36,363 nt of DNA from REEB509 sp049314555 (GCA_049314555.1 JBMOEW010000030.1:1-36363), one strand, 5' to 3'; shown: positions 1 to 9,892, numbered from the stretch's first letter. Made by a program: numbers and translations. The notes: generated by a model from the sequence alone, not told the origin.

Positions 1-427
1 AAACACGCCGTTTAAATCCGGATCGGCTCTCTACCAAAACCGGGCAAGACCAGTTTGTCATCTGCGCGACGCCGTTGGCGGCTGCAGCGCGCACTTGGGT
101 CGCTATAAAGGTTGGAATGATGTTCCGCTGCTGCCCCAATCCGGTAACGCCGCGGCCCCTCTCCCGCGCACACACAAAAGCGGTCCTTCGCGAGCATCAG
201 GTCATCCAAATATCCCTGCGAGAGCACAAGAGGTCCTTGGTCTATACGATTGAGCCTATGGCGCACCGTCCGGCCTGTAAACGTGGCTTCATTCGAGCTG
301 GGCTGCACCCGGTTGCGATGAGTCCTTTTGGGGTTTGCCCCCGGAACTCTCCGACCGAAACCGATCAATCTTTGCCGGACAAATACAGCGGCACATAAGA
401 TTAGCGCGCGCGACCTATCCAGTCACA
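1..427. other. Left-edge region without a supportable gene
   Basis: No reading frame here looks like a real protein. The longest minus-strand frame (12-368) would need a TTG start with no Shine-Dalgarno sequence, and its translation is rich in Arg, Ser and His with no domain I recognise. The plus-strand frame at 75-398 is equally uninformative. The stretch could be a decayed gene or the end of an element that begins outside the window. I see no clear repeats, hairpins or RNA gene. Confidence 0.5.
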
Positions 428-691
428 TCACTCAGCGGGCCGGTTCACCCACTCATGAACGCCGCCATGACCGCCGCAGGCACCGCGTCTCGATTTCGTA
501 TAGGAAAACCAGCCGTCCCTGCAGATCGCAGTGATGGGGATCTCTTCGCGCCACTCCACGGGATAGTGGGATAGCCCATCGTCCAGGACTATTGAAAAGT
601 CCTCCATTCGCTGCTCTGGAAAAGCCGTGAGGTCACGCGGCGTGGCGCACGCGCACAGCAGCGCTAACGCAGCGACGATAAAGCGTTTCAT
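428..691 (-). CDS. Small DUF3761-like lipoprotein
   Basis: This 87-residue protein starts at ATG 691, with GGAGA about 11 bases upstream. The N-terminus (MKRFIVAALALLCAC) is a short signal peptide ending in a lipobox-like LCAC, so export and lipid attachment at Cys15 is plausible. The C-terminal part carries a CRDG segment, then a basic stretch, RRGACGGHGGV and a Trp. This is the Cys/Gly/His pattern I associate with DUF3761, a family of small secreted proteins of unknown function. It is a single gene on the minus strand downstream of the first TBDR terminator, so it probably has its own promoter in 692-812. The family assignment rests on pattern recognition only, and no enzymatic role can be claimed. 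Confidence 0.7.
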   Translation of the reverse strand: MKRFIVAALALLCACATPRDLTAFPEQRMEDFSIVLDDGLSHYPVEWREEIPITAICRDGWFSYTKSRRGACGGHGGVHEWVNRPAE

Positions 692-812
692 CGGTCAAAC
701 GTCTCCGAGCACCTCCTACGACCAAGCCAGGATCGACGCTCAAGCCCGAAGCCGCACGCGATCGAAATCATCCAAAGGCTTGGCCCTAGAGCTCACGACA
801 AGCCAACAAAAA

Positions 813-838
813 GGGCGGCGAGGTTTCCCCCGCCGCCC
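813..838 (-). terminator. Intrinsic terminator of the first TonB-dependent receptor
   Basis: GGGCGGCG (813-820) and CGCCGCCC (831-838) form a perfect 8-bp GC stem with a 10-base loop. Read on the minus strand, the stem is followed directly by TTTTTG. It lies about 40 bases after the TAA at 879, which fits a rho-independent terminator for the minus-strand TBDR. Confidence 0.9.
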
Positions 839-878
839 GATCGTTTGACGCCCATCTTTGGACAAGCGTGCGCCGACC

Positions 879-3824
879 TTAGAAGTCGAGCGTCACGCCC
901 GCGAAGAAGTACCGGCCCAGCGAATCATAGATTTGCGGGTAGGTGTTGCCGTTGCCGGTGGTGCCGACGCTGGCAGACAGCGGCGGATCATCATCCAGAA
1001 CGTTGTTCACACCGAAGCGCAGGCCCGCGTTGTCACGCACTTGCCAGCTGCCGGCGAGGTCGAAGTAGTTCTCGGCCTCGAAGGTGTTGTCCACACGGCG
1101 TCCCGACGCGGTGTTCAGCGTCACTTCGCCGTAGTGGCGCCAGGTTCCCGACAGGCTCACGTTCCATGGGGTATCCCAGTTCAAGCGCGCCCGGTGACGG
1201 TACTCAGACTTCGGAACACCGCAGGTCGAGCCACCGTACACGCCAGCGCATTCCACCACCGGGAAGCCCCGCAAACCGGTGTCGGTCTCGTTGGATTCGA
1301 GCAGCGTGGCCACGTAGTTGATGCCCAAAGTTCCAGGGAAGAAGCCTGGGTCGAAGGAATAATCCGCCACGATGTCCACACCCGTGGTTTGCAGACCACC
1401 GATGTTGGTGTTCAGGTTTTCCACCCGAGCCGAGCCGACCCACAACTGGCCGTTCGCGTTACGCCGGATCCGGGCGCACTGGCTGGCGTCGTTGAAGTCA
1501 TAGCAAGCGGCGATGATGTTCTCAGAGCCAGTGGTGCTGATCAGGTTGGTGATTTCGATGTCGAAGTAGTCGATCGAAAGCACCAGGCCTGGGGCAAACC
1601 GTGGAGTAAACACCAAACCGATCGTGCGGGTGTCACCTTCTTCCGGCGTCAGGTTCGGGTTACCGCCTGACAGCTGGTTGTACTGGCCTGCAGGGCTATC
1701 AAGCGCCGCGCTGCCGTAGAAGGAGGCAGGCACGCCTGTGGCCGTGCATTCGGCCAATGTGGCCGTCCGGGCCGGACCGCAGGGATCCTCGTCCAGATCG
1801 AACAGGCCAAATGACTGCGCCGAGAACAGATCGATCACGTTCGGAGCGCGAACGGCCCGTTGGAACGAACCACGAAGACGGACGTCTTCAATCGGTGCCC
1901 ATTCCGCACCGACCTTGTAGGTGTCGGTCGAGATGCCGGTGTTGTAGTCCGAGTAGCGATAGGCAACGTCGATCGCCAGGCGATCAAAGCCTGGGCGGTT
2001 TTCGATCAGCGGGATTTGCGCTTCGAAGAACGCGTCCAGGTTGTCGGTCTTGCCGTTCAACCCGGTGGTGGCACCGCCTTGACCAGCGAGGTCGCCGGTC
2101 GAGAAGGCGGTATCAACGGTGTTGTCGAGCAGGTCACGACGGTACTCAAGACCGAACGCCATGCTGATGTTGCTTTCCGCCAGCGGGAAAGCCACGCCCA
2201 GATCGCCGAAGATCGTCCCGACAACCACCTGCTGCTGCATAGTGGCGCGTTGGATGCCTGGGGTTTGCACGTAGTTCAGAGCGCCTTGCGTCACACCGCC
2301 GAGGCGGAAGATGTTGTATGGCACGCAGTTCGGATCGGTTCCGTTCACCACCGAGCGGCAGGTTGGCACACCGCCGACATTCACGACGTCCAGCGCACGG
2401 CCGAGGCGCGTGGTGGAGAAGTCGTTCTTGTAAACGCGTGACAATTGCACCCGCGAGAAGGTGGCGTTGATGTCGTAGTCCCAGCCTTCGAAGATGTTGC
2501 CACCGATGCCCACCACAGTCCGGTAGGATTGGTACTGCAGATCGTCTTGGCGACCGCCGCCTTCGATGTTGCGGCGACCAATGTAGACCGTTTCGCTGGT
2601 GTCTGCCGCGATGTCTGCGCTCGAGCAGCCAATCGAAGCCGCCTGCGATGCCGACAACAGCGGGTTACCGCAGTTGAGGGTCGAGGTGGAGAAGAAGTTC
2701 CCGGACGGCGCGATCTGAGCGACCGTGCGATAATCCGTGAACATCAGCTGGGTGTAGAGTTCAGCGTGCTCGTTGAACGTGTACCGGCCAAACGCACCGA
2801 GCGAATAGCGCTCGTCGGGACGTTGGAAGTAGTTGTACGGGCCGAAGTTGAACGCATCCCGCGAGGTGCTGTACGGGATGAAGGTTTGGCCACCGTCAGC
2901 AGGGTTCAAGGTCAGCGCGAAGTTCACGAAGTCGGTGAACTGACCGCCTGGGCCGGTTGTGCCCGAACCGCCGCAAACGAAATTGCCGCCCGCCACCAGC
3001 GTGGCGATGTTGCCGGCGGTGCCGCCGATCGAGCAAGCCGAGTAGTCATAGTTGGCTTGCGTGATTTCGCTGTTGTTGCGGTAGCTAAGATAGGCCGTGA
3101 TGTTGCCAGCACCGTCATCCGTGCCAACACCCATGATGCCGGTGATTTCACGACCGTAGCCATGGATCACGTTGTCATCTGGCAGCTTGAACTGCGATGG
3201 GTTTGTTGCAGAACGCGACGCGATCACCGAGCGCAGGTCGCCGTTGGTGTCGTAGTCGTTGTTGTGCTGGAAGAAGCTGTACTGCGCGTCCAAGCGCACG
3301 CCCTCAAAGTCATCCATCATGATGAAGTTGACGACGCCCGACAGCGCATCCGACCCGTAAACGGCCGACGCACCACCGGTGAGCACTTCAACGCGCTCAA
3401 TCAGCTGGCCGGGGATCTGGTTCAAGTCAGCAGAGGCTTCGAACGGCGAGCCGTAAGGCATCCGGCGTCCGTCGATCAGCACCAGGGTCCGCTCAGAGCC
3501 AAGGCCGCGAAGGTCGACGGTGGCCGTACCGGTCGAGCCGTTGGAGACGGTCGATGCCTGCGCCGCAAACGCTTGCGGCAGCTGGTTGACCAGGTCTTCC
3601 ACGCGGGTCACGCCCTGAGTGGTGATGTCTTCCGCCGTGATTGAGGTCACGGGGCTGGTGGTTTCGAGGTTTGGCTGCGGGATGCGCGAGCCGGTCACGA
3701 CAATGACGTCGTCGCCCGATTCTTGAGCAACCGCTGGCGCGGCAAATGCGAAGCCTGTGGTCAGCGCCGCCCCGAGTAGGAACGATGTCGACAGGAGGCG
3801 TTCGCGACGATTCTGTTCAGCCAA
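879..3824 (-). CDS. TonB-dependent outer-membrane receptor (first of two)
   Basis: This 981-residue outer-membrane active transporter is predicted to take up a ligand using TonB/ExbBD energy. Residues 1 to about 33 form a signal peptide (AAPAVA, then QES). A TonB-box-like VIVVTGSRI follows at about 40-48. The plug domain comes next, with an LRGLGSERTLVLIDGRR motif and a VEVLTGGASAVYGSDA segment, then a long beta-barrel ending in an aromatic residue (TLDF). There is no extra N-terminal signalling domain of the FecA type. The start is TTG (3822-3824), chosen because GGAGG sits 8 bases upstream and no early in-frame ATG exists. The ligand is unknown. The barrel contains several Cys-rich loops, as is common in caulobacter and sphingomonad receptors. 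It is transcribed alone and ends at the terminator at 813-838. Confidence 0.93.
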   Translation of the reverse strand: MAEQNRRERLLSTSFLLGAALTTGFAFAAPAVAQESGDDVIVVTGSRIPQPNLETTSPVTSITAEDITTQGVTRVEDLVNQLPQAFAAQASTVSNGSTGTATVDLRGLGSERTLVLIDGRRMPYGSPFEASADLNQIPGQLIERVEVLTGGASAVYGSDALSGVVNFIMMDDFEGVRLDAQYSFFQHNNDYDTNGDLRSVIASRSATNPSQFKLPDDNVIHGYGREITGIMGVGTDDGAGNITAYLSYRNNSEITQANYDYSACSIGGTAGNIATLVAGGNFVCGGSGTTGPGGQFTDFVNFALTLNPADGGQTFIPYSTSRDAFNFGPYNYFQRPDERYSLGAFGRYTFNEHAELYTQLMFTDYRTVAQIAPSGNFFSTSTLNCGNPLLSASQAASIGCSSADIAADTSETVYIGRRNIEGGGRQDDLQYQSYRTVVGIGGNIFEGWDYDINATFSRVQLSRVYKNDFSTTRLGRALDVVNVGGVPTCRSVVNGTDPNCVPYNIFRLGGVTQGALNYVQTPGIQRATMQQQVVVGTIFGDLGVAFPLAESNISMAFGLEYRRDLLDNTVDTAFSTGDLAGQGGATTGLNGKTDNLDAFFEAQIPLIENRPGFDRLAIDVAYRYSDYNTGISTDTYKVGAEWAPIEDVRLRGSFQRAVRAPNVIDLFSAQSFGLFDLDEDPCGPARTATLAECTATGVPASFYGSAALDSPAGQYNQLSGGNPNLTPEEGDTRTIGLVFTPRFAPGLVLSIDYFDIEITNLISTTGSENIIAACYDFNDASQCARIRRNANGQLWVGSARVENLNTNIGGLQTTGVDIVADYSFDPGFFPGTLGINYVATLLESNETDTGLRGFPVVECAGVYGGSTCGVPKSEYRHRARLNWDTPWNVSLSGTWRHYGEVTLNTASGRRVDNTFEAENYFDLAGSWQVRDNAGLRFGVNNVLDDDPPLSASVGTTGNGNTYPQIYDSLGRYFFAGVTLDF

Positions 3825-4290
3825 TTTTCGGCCCTCCGCTTTAAGAACGATAATACGTCCGTTTTCTTGTCCCAGTGAGGAATCGAGTTGGGCAAAAGCC
3901 CAGCTCCCCCGCCCGATAGCCTTCGGGATCGATTCACCTTGGGTGACGGTATGTCATCTGTAGGTCGCAAACCCGTCAAGCCGGCGACGCCGTTCCAACG
4001 CGCATTCGCCGCACAATGGTCGCGAATGTGGCGCCGAAGACGCAATTTCGCCGCTGTTCCCCCCGCCACTTTCGGCGCAAACACAAGCACACAGCGCCCC
4101 CGCAAACGCCCCTGCCCTGCCATTGCCGCATTTCGCGCCACCCGACGCCCAAGAGTGCGCCACACCGCTCAAGCCCTAGCAAAGCTGCCTTGCGCCCAGC
4201 TAGCGCCCCCAAAACGCCCCGCCCCCAAAACGAAAAGCGGCGGACCTTTCGGCCCGCCGCAAGTATTTCGAGAGTTAAGGGTATCGCGGC
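3825..4290. promoter_or_regulatory. Intergenic region between the two receptors
   Basis: This stretch has no convincing gene. It must hold the promoter of the downstream receptor: a TATTAT hexamer (minus strand, about 3846-3851) lies near the start codon, but I see no good -35 partner. A small perfect hairpin, GGGC-AAAA-GCCC, lies at 3890-3901. The part nearer 4290 is C-rich on the plus strand and holds the terminator of the second receptor. Overlapping open frames here lack ribosome sites and recognisable domains. Confidence 0.5.
4237..4260 (-). terminator. Intrinsic terminator of the second TonB-dependent receptor
   Basis: GCGGCGG (4237-4243) pairs with CCGCCGC (4254-4260), with inner CC/GG pairing around a TTTC loop. 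Reading on the minus strand, TTTTCGTTTTGG follows. The structure is 30 bases past the stop codon at 4291. Confidence 0.88.
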
Positions 4291-7200
4291 TTAGAAGCTC
4301 CGCGACACGCTCACGAAGCCAGTCCGGCCCGTCAGCAGGGAGCGGTTGCCCGCAAAGCCCGCCACGTTGCCCAAGCGACCGCCCGCGGCCACAGAGCCGA
4401 CCGAGATCGACGGAGGCGATTCATCGAAGGCGTTTTGCACGCCAGCGTTGAACTGCCAGTTGTCCGACTCGTACTGCACCGTGAAGTCGTGCGTCGCGGT
4501 GAACTCCGCGTACTGCTTGTAGTAGCCTTGGATCGGCGAACCGCGCCAAGCGAAGATGTCGCCACCGTAAGCTTCGGTGTCAGACTGCTTGGCCTGGTAG
4601 TCGATGTCCCAGAAGTAGGTCCAATCGCCACGCTCGAACTGGAACGACAGGTTACCGACCGCATCCGGCTGATACACTTCACCGTTCAAGGTGTTTGGCG
4701 GCGAACGACCGGCGAAGAAGGTGATTACTTCTTCGAACGTCCAGGTGTTCGAGCTGTTCACCACAAGCGTGCCGTATGGGAACTCGTGCTCATAGCGCAA
4801 GGTCACGTCCAAGCCGCGCGTGGTTTGCTGATCCAGGTTCACATAGCTGTTGTTGACCTGGGTGATGTTGAACGGCGCATACGTGCCGCTCTGGGTTGGC
4901 CCGTTCCGCGTAAAGAGCGAGCAGAATGGGTTGTTTGGATAGTCCGCTTGGCCGTAGCACGCCCCGAGGATAGCGGCCGAACCGAACTGAGCCACCTGTC
5001 CGTTCACTTCGATTTCGAAGTAATCGAACGCGATGCTGAAATCGGCAAAACGCGGCGTCCACACAAAGCCCAAGGTCTTGGCTTCGGAGGTTTCCGCTTC
5101 CAGAACGCCCGCGCCACCGCCGGTCACGATCAGCGGGGAAGACCCCACACCGCCGTAGTTCAAAGGCACGCCGGCCGCAGCGCAGTTCTGCTGGATGATC
5201 GGATTTGCGCTGGTTTCCCAGAAAATGCAGGGGTCAATGTTCTGGTTGCCGAACGCGGTTTGGTTGGCGAGGAACAATTCAAACAGCGCCGGAGCGCGGT
5301 AGGAGGTGCCCGACGTTGCCCGCAAGCGGTACTCTGGCGTGATCTGCCAGTTGATCCCCACGCGATGCGTGTCGTTTTCGCCGTAGGAGTCATAGTCCGT
5401 GCGACGCGCGGAGGCGTTCACGGTCAAATCTTCGATCAGCGGAACGCCGCGAACCACCGGGATTTCCAACTCGGCGAACACTTCGCGCACAGCATCCGTG
5501 CCCCGGGTACGACCGGCGGAGGTTTGACCCCACAGGTTGCCCGCGCGCGCGTTGGCACCTGGCGTGTCGTCAAGCTCTTCTTCCCGCCACTCGAAGCCAA
5601 CGGCCGCCGCCAGCGCGCCCGCAGGCAGCTGGAACACGTCGCCGGTCACAATCCCTTGGATCAAGGACTGGGTGTAGACGGTCTCGCCGGATTCTTTGGT
5701 CTCGATGAACCGGCGCTGATTGTCTGGCAGAACGCCATCGTTGATCCAGCTTGGGTTGAACCAAGCCACACCGGTTGGCACGTCAGCGCAGTTGAAGTTC
5801 GAGATGTTGGCAGCACCGGTGGCCTGAATGCAGGTGCCAGCGCCCGTTGTGGCGAGGACCCGGTCGTTCAGGTAGATGTTGTTGGTGTAGGTACCAACCG
5901 CTTCCCCGTACTGGCCGAAAATATCAAACGTCCAGCCCGGCACGAACGGCAGGTCGCCGGCAAAGCCAACCACAGCCCGATACGTGTCAACGGTTTGCTC
6001 GCCGTCCGAGTTCACGAGCGGAATGGACCGCGCCGTAACACCGAACGGGTTGTTGGTGTTGGTTGCAGCAACCGTTGGGAAGATTTGGCGCACGCTGTCT
6101 TGTGAAGACTCACGGCGGTTCCAAAGCGCTTCCCCATAGACTTCCACGTTCGAGGTCAGGTCATAAGACCCTTGCAGGAACAGCGACATCCGTTCCACCG
6201 GCGAAATCACCGTGCGGCGCGCGTTGCGTGGGTCGTTGTTGGGAACAACCGCTTGCGACTCCCGCCAAGCCGCTTCCACCGCCGAGAACTGCGCCGGTGT
6301 CAGCGTGGCCGCCAATGCCGTGTTCGAAGAGGTAAGAGCGGTGCCATACAGGCGGTTCGAAACCTGCGCGAAGCTCAAGCCCACCCGGCGCCAGCCGTTC
6401 AGGTTCAAGCCAAACTGGCCGCTACCGGCGGTGGCCGTGGAATCAGGCACAAACCGACCGATGTTGCTCAAGAAGGTCGCGTTTGTCGTGCCGCCGGCCC
6501 CCAAACGATCGGCCACGCCTTCCAACACGTTGTAGCACTTGGACTGGCCGGTCGCTGGATCGATGATGTCCAGAAGACGTCCACCGTCGCCGCCGAGCGA
6601 GGAGCCCGGAGCTTGTCTCACGAGATCCTGCGAGCAGCTCAGATAGTCGCGGTCGCCGAAGGTCAGCGAATCGCCGCGGAAGTAGTCAAACGAGATCGAG
6701 TAGCTGCCGCGGTCAAAGGTTTGACCCCAAGCGCCGTCGATGCCGTACTGCTCGCCGCCACCTTCAAAGCTCGAAATCACGCTGGCACCCAGCAGGCCGC
6801 CATCGAGGTTTTCGCGCGTGATCAAGTTCACAACGCCGGCAATGGCGTCAGAACCGTAGATCGAGGACGCGCCGTCCTTCAGGATTTCAGTCCGTTGGAT
6901 CACCGAGTTCGGGATCACGTTCAAATCGATCGCGCCGACCTGGCCGCGCGTACCGGCTGGGTTCAGACGACGACCGTTCAGCAACAGCAGCGTCCGCGTG
7001 GCACCAAGGCCGCGCAGCGACAGCGTGTTCACGCCCGGACCGCCTTCGGTCACGAAGCCCGTGAACTGGTTGTTGATTTGGGTCGAGCCCGCAGCGATCG
7101 AAGACCCTTGCAGGATTTCTGCGGTGTCGATCAGACCTTCCAGCGTGGTTTGCTCGCTGGTGATGATTTGCACGGGGGCCGACGAGGTGAACTCGTTGCG

Positions 7201-7383
7201 GCGGATCCGCGAGCCGGTAACCACGATGCTGTCGTCGTCGTTATTGGCAGCGCTTTGCGCTTGGTTTTCGTCGTCGGCGGGAGGCGTCTGCGTTTGCGCC
7301 ATCGCCTGCGGTGTCAAAGCCACGCCAGCAGCGATCGCTGCGACACCGGCTGTCCACCACAAACCCTTTTTCTCTTTCTTCAT
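4291..7383 (-). CDS. TonB-dependent outer-membrane receptor (second of two)
   Basis: This 1030-residue TBDR starts at ATG 7383 with AGAAGGGG seven bases upstream. The signal peptide ends near ALTPQAMAQ (residue 30). An Asp/Asn/Gln-rich stretch leads to the TonB-box-like SIVVTGSRIRR (about 52-62). The plug shows LRGLGATRTLLLLNGRR and LKDGASSIYGSDAIAG, followed by a long barrel ending SVSRSF. It has the same architecture as the neighbouring receptor, but the two barrels differ clearly, so this is not a recent duplication. It faces away from the S9 peptidase gene across a 409-base divergent region. Co-regulation and a peptide ligand are plausible inferences but are not shown by the sequence. Confidence 0.93.
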   Translation of the reverse strand: MKKEKKGLWWTAGVAAIAAGVALTPQAMAQTQTPPADDENQAQSAANNDDDSIVVTGSRIRRNEFTSSAPVQIITSEQTTLEGLIDTAEILQGSSIAAGSTQINNQFTGFVTEGGPGVNTLSLRGLGATRTLLLLNGRRLNPAGTRGQVGAIDLNVIPNSVIQRTEILKDGASSIYGSDAIAGVVNLITRENLDGGLLGASVISSFEGGGEQYGIDGAWGQTFDRGSYSISFDYFRGDSLTFGDRDYLSCSQDLVRQAPGSSLGGDGGRLLDIIDPATGQSKCYNVLEGVADRLGAGGTTNATFLSNIGRFVPDSTATAGSGQFGLNLNGWRRVGLSFAQVSNRLYGTALTSSNTALAATLTPAQFSAVEAAWRESQAVVPNNDPRNARRTVISPVERMSLFLQGSYDLTSNVEVYGEALWNRRESSQDSVRQIFPTVAATNTNNPFGVTARSIPLVNSDGEQTVDTYRAVVGFAGDLPFVPGWTFDIFGQYGEAVGTYTNNIYLNDRVLATTGAGTCIQATGAANISNFNCADVPTGVAWFNPSWINDGVLPDNQRRFIETKESGETVYTQSLIQGIVTGDVFQLPAGALAAAVGFEWREEELDDTPGANARAGNLWGQTSAGRTRGTDAVREVFAELEIPVVRGVPLIEDLTVNASARRTDYDSYGENDTHRVGINWQITPEYRLRATSGTSYRAPALFELFLANQTAFGNQNIDPCIFWETSANPIIQQNCAAAGVPLNYGGVGSSPLIVTGGGAGVLEAETSEAKTLGFVWTPRFADFSIAFDYFEIEVNGQVAQFGSAAILGACYGQADYPNNPFCSLFTRNGPTQSGTYAPFNITQVNNSYVNLDQQTTRGLDVTLRYEHEFPYGTLVVNSSNTWTFEEVITFFAGRSPPNTLNGEVYQPDAVGNLSFQFERGDWTYFWDIDYQAKQSDTEAYGGDIFAWRGSPIQGYYKQYAEFTATHDFTVQYESDNWQFNAGVQNAFDESPPSISVGSVAAGGRLGNVAGFAGNRSLLTGRTGFVSVSRSF

Positions 7384-7792
7384 GTCGAACCCCTTCTCTC
7401 GAAACTTCCTCTAGGCTGGCCCGATGGACCGCCCCCTGTGTGACCGCCAGCGCTCATTATGGTTAAGCTTGCCTGACGGTCCCCACAGCGACACTGACAC
7501 CATTGCGACACATTTCGCCGTCGAGCAACAGCCTCCCTGCAGGTGGCAGTTAAGAACCTGTTACCTGTTGCATTCGCGCACAGCCCTGCCCACAGAGCGG
7601 TCAAGATCACGGAAATTCGACCCAAAGGGATGCGTCTATGCCCTTGACTGAAGCCCAACACCGTTAAAGGTAGCAGCTAAGACACAAACCCGTCGCAAGA
7701 ACGGGCAGGCTCAGTGGCAGCCTTCTCAAGGTTAACGCGCAGGCCATCGCCTCGGGTTCCCCTTGGGTGGCGCGTATAAGGGTAGAGGTTCG
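7384..7792. promoter_or_regulatory. Divergent promoter region between receptor and peptidase
   Basis: This non-coding stretch separates the second TBDR (minus) from the S9 peptidase (plus) and must carry both promoters. A TTAA-N7-TTAC sequence at 7550-7564 differs by one base from the CtrA consensus TTAA-N7-TTAA. A weak 5-bp inverted repeat (CCCGT 7689-7693, ACGGG 7701-7705) is present. I cannot assign a promoter with confidence. Confidence 0.45.
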
Positions 7793-9862
7793 ATGCGCTT
7801 AACTTCCATGATCTCCGCAACGCGAAAGCGTTTCGCGGCGGCACTCTGCATGCTCGGGGCTGTTTTCGCCGCCCCCGCAGCGGCCCAGGCCCAAGAGGCC
7901 CTTCAGCTCAATCCCCTGCCGATCGAATCGATTGCGCGCCTGCCAGCGATTCAAGGCGTCACGCTTTCGCCGGATGGCAAACACTTGGCCGCCTTGGTGG
8001 CTTCCCCCGATCACCGCTGGCCGGTGATCTCGGTGTGGAACCTGGAAACCGGTGCGCCGCCAGTGTGGATCCCATCCGCCACGATGCGCCCGCGCTCGGT
8101 TAGCTTCCTCGGCAACGACCGCCTCCTGTTCCTGGCCGATCAGCCCTTTACCTATGGCAACTATCAGGGCTTCACGGTGCAGGCGATCGTCACCGACCTT
8201 GACGGCCGCAACTTCACAGACCCCTTCCGCGTGCGCGGTGCCCTGGCCTCTGAAGCCGCCCGCGACAGCGAGCGGTTCGGCTTCAACTTTTCGGTACTCC
8301 AGGACGGCAGCGTCCAAGACCCTAATCGCTACCTGCTGACCCGCACCAACCTGAACAACTTCACCACCGAAGTGCTCAGCCTGGATGCACGCACCATGCG
8401 CACCGAGCGTGTGGCCCGCGCTGGCGACGATGAGAGCTTTATCCTGGCCGACGAAGTCACCGGCGAGTTGATGGTCAAGCAAACCGCGAATTTCGAAAAC
8501 AATGCCTGGTATGTGCACCTCGAAATCCGCAATCGCGCCACCGATGCCTGGGAGCGTCACCCCGATCTCAGCTATCCAATCCGCGAACGCTTTACGATCA
8601 ACCCCCTCGGCTTCCTCGAAGAAGACCGCAACAAGCTGTATTTCTCGATCAACCGCGGCTCAAACTTCGCCCAAATCCGCGTCTACGACATCGTCACCCG
8701 CACCTGGGAACCAGAGGCGGCCTTCGCCAGCTCAGAATTTGACATCGTTGACGTGATCGGCGGGCGCGACCCCGAAACCCGCCAACTCACGGGCCCCATT
8801 GGCTTTGTGATGGATGGCCCAGGTCGCACCCAAACGTTCCAAGACGCGCAATGGGCCCCGATCATGGCCGCCCTGCGCCGTCAGTTTCCGGGTCGTGACG
8901 TGACCTTTGTTGAACGCCGCAGCCGGCTGAATCTGGCGCTGATCGCGGTGGAAGGCCCCCGTTACCCCACTCAATACTATCTGATCCGCAACGGCCGCGA
9001 ACTCACCTCGCTTGGCAATTCGATGCCCTGGGTGAACCCGGAGCAAATGGGCAACACCACCTTGGTTCGCTACACCACCCGCGACGGCGTTCAACTCCCC
9101 GCGTTTGTCACGTTGCCCCCCGGCTACGATCGTGCTCGCCACGGCCGGATCCCGGTGGTCGTCCACCCCCACGGCGGCCCGTGGTCTAGAGATTTCCTCG
9201 GCTGGGACAGTTCCGGCTGGACCCAATTCATGGCCACCCGTGGCTATGCGGTCATCCAGCCGCAATATCGCGGCTCCGATGGCTGGGGCATGGACATCTG
9301 GAAAGCCGGCGACCAGCAATGGGGTCTGCGGATGTCTGATGATGACGACGACGCCGGCATGTACCTGGTCAACGAAGGCATCGGTGACCGCAACCGCATG
9401 GCCATCTTTGGCTACTCCTACGGCGGCTGGGCAGCGATCGCGGCCACCGTTCGCCCTCAAAGCCCCTACCGGTGCGCTTTGGCTGGTGCCGGCGTAGCGA
9501 GCCTCACCCGCATTCAAAACGAATGGGGCGATAGCCGCATCCAACGCGAGCTTCAGGGCTGGACGGTCGACGGCATGAACCCAATGGCGAATGTTGAAAA
9601 CGCCCACATCCCGCTCATGATGTACCATGGCAGCCATGACCGTCAGGCTGACACGGTCCACAGCCGCGAGTTCTACGCCGCCATGCGCGCGGCCGGAAAG
9701 CCCGTGGTTTACCATGAGATCGAAACCATGTGGCACCAGCTGCCCTGGTGGCCGGAATGGCACCGCGAGACCCTTGGCTACATCCAAGACTGGTTTGCCG
9801 GCCCGAATTGCTTCGGCGGACAGGCGGCCACCGCCCCCGCAGCCAACAGCAGCGGCTACTAA
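7793..9862 (+). CDS. Secreted S9-family peptidase (prolyl oligopeptidase type)
   Basis: This serine peptidase of 689 residues has a signal peptide (basic MRLTSMISATRKRF, a hydrophobic core, then APAAAQAQ at about 28-34), so it probably works in the periplasm. The N-terminal two thirds fit the beta-propeller of S9 enzymes (for example LSPDGKHLAAL). The C-terminal part is an alpha/beta hydrolase with HPHGGP, the nucleophile elbow GYSYGGWA (Ser542), HGSHDRQ (Asp616) and MWHQLP (His648), which form a complete Ser-Asp-His triad. The ATG at 7793 was chosen over an upstream in-frame TTG (7763) because AGAGG precedes it. Family members cut short peptides, often after Pro or Ala. Its position beside a TBDR and near opp genes suggests peptide use, though the substrate is unknown. 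Confidence 0.9.
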   Translation: MRLTSMISATRKRFAAALCMLGAVFAAPAAAQAQEALQLNPLPIESIARLPAIQGVTLSPDGKHLAALVASPDHRWPVISVWNLETGAPPVWIPSATMRPRSVSFLGNDRLLFLADQPFTYGNYQGFTVQAIVTDLDGRNFTDPFRVRGALASEAARDSERFGFNFSVLQDGSVQDPNRYLLTRTNLNNFTTEVLSLDARTMRTERVARAGDDESFILADEVTGELMVKQTANFENNAWYVHLEIRNRATDAWERHPDLSYPIRERFTINPLGFLEEDRNKLYFSINRGSNFAQIRVYDIVTRTWEPEAAFASSEFDIVDVIGGRDPETRQLTGPIGFVMDGPGRTQTFQDAQWAPIMAALRRQFPGRDVTFVERRSRLNLALIAVEGPRYPTQYYLIRNGRELTSLGNSMPWVNPEQMGNTTLVRYTTRDGVQLPAFVTLPPGYDRARHGRIPVVVHPHGGPWSRDFLGWDSSGWTQFMATRGYAVIQPQYRGSDGWGMDIWKAGDQQWGLRMSDDDDDAGMYLVNEGIGDRNRMAIFGYSYGGWAAIAATVRPQSPYRCALAGAGVASLTRIQNEWGDSRIQRELQGWTVDGMNPMANVENAHIPLMMYHGSHDRQADTVHSREFYAAMRAAGKPVVYHEIETMWHQLPWWPEWHRETLGYIQDWFAGPNCFGGQAATAPAANSSGY

Positions 9863-9892
9863 CCAGTAGCCCAAGCCACCAAACACGGAAGA

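Noticed and set aside
12..368. 118-codon minus-strand frame at the left edge
   Set aside because: TTG start, no ribosome site, no recognisable domain and a composition unlike the real genes.
2445..3644. Long plus-strand frames opposite the TBDR, valS and peptidase genes
   Set aside because: These are shadows produced by high GC and codon bias; they lack signal sequences, domains and ribosome sites.
7550..7564. TTAA-N7-TTAC resembling a CtrA binding site
   Set aside because: One mismatch to the consensus and a short motif; it is expected by chance, and neither flanking gene is a typical CtrA target.
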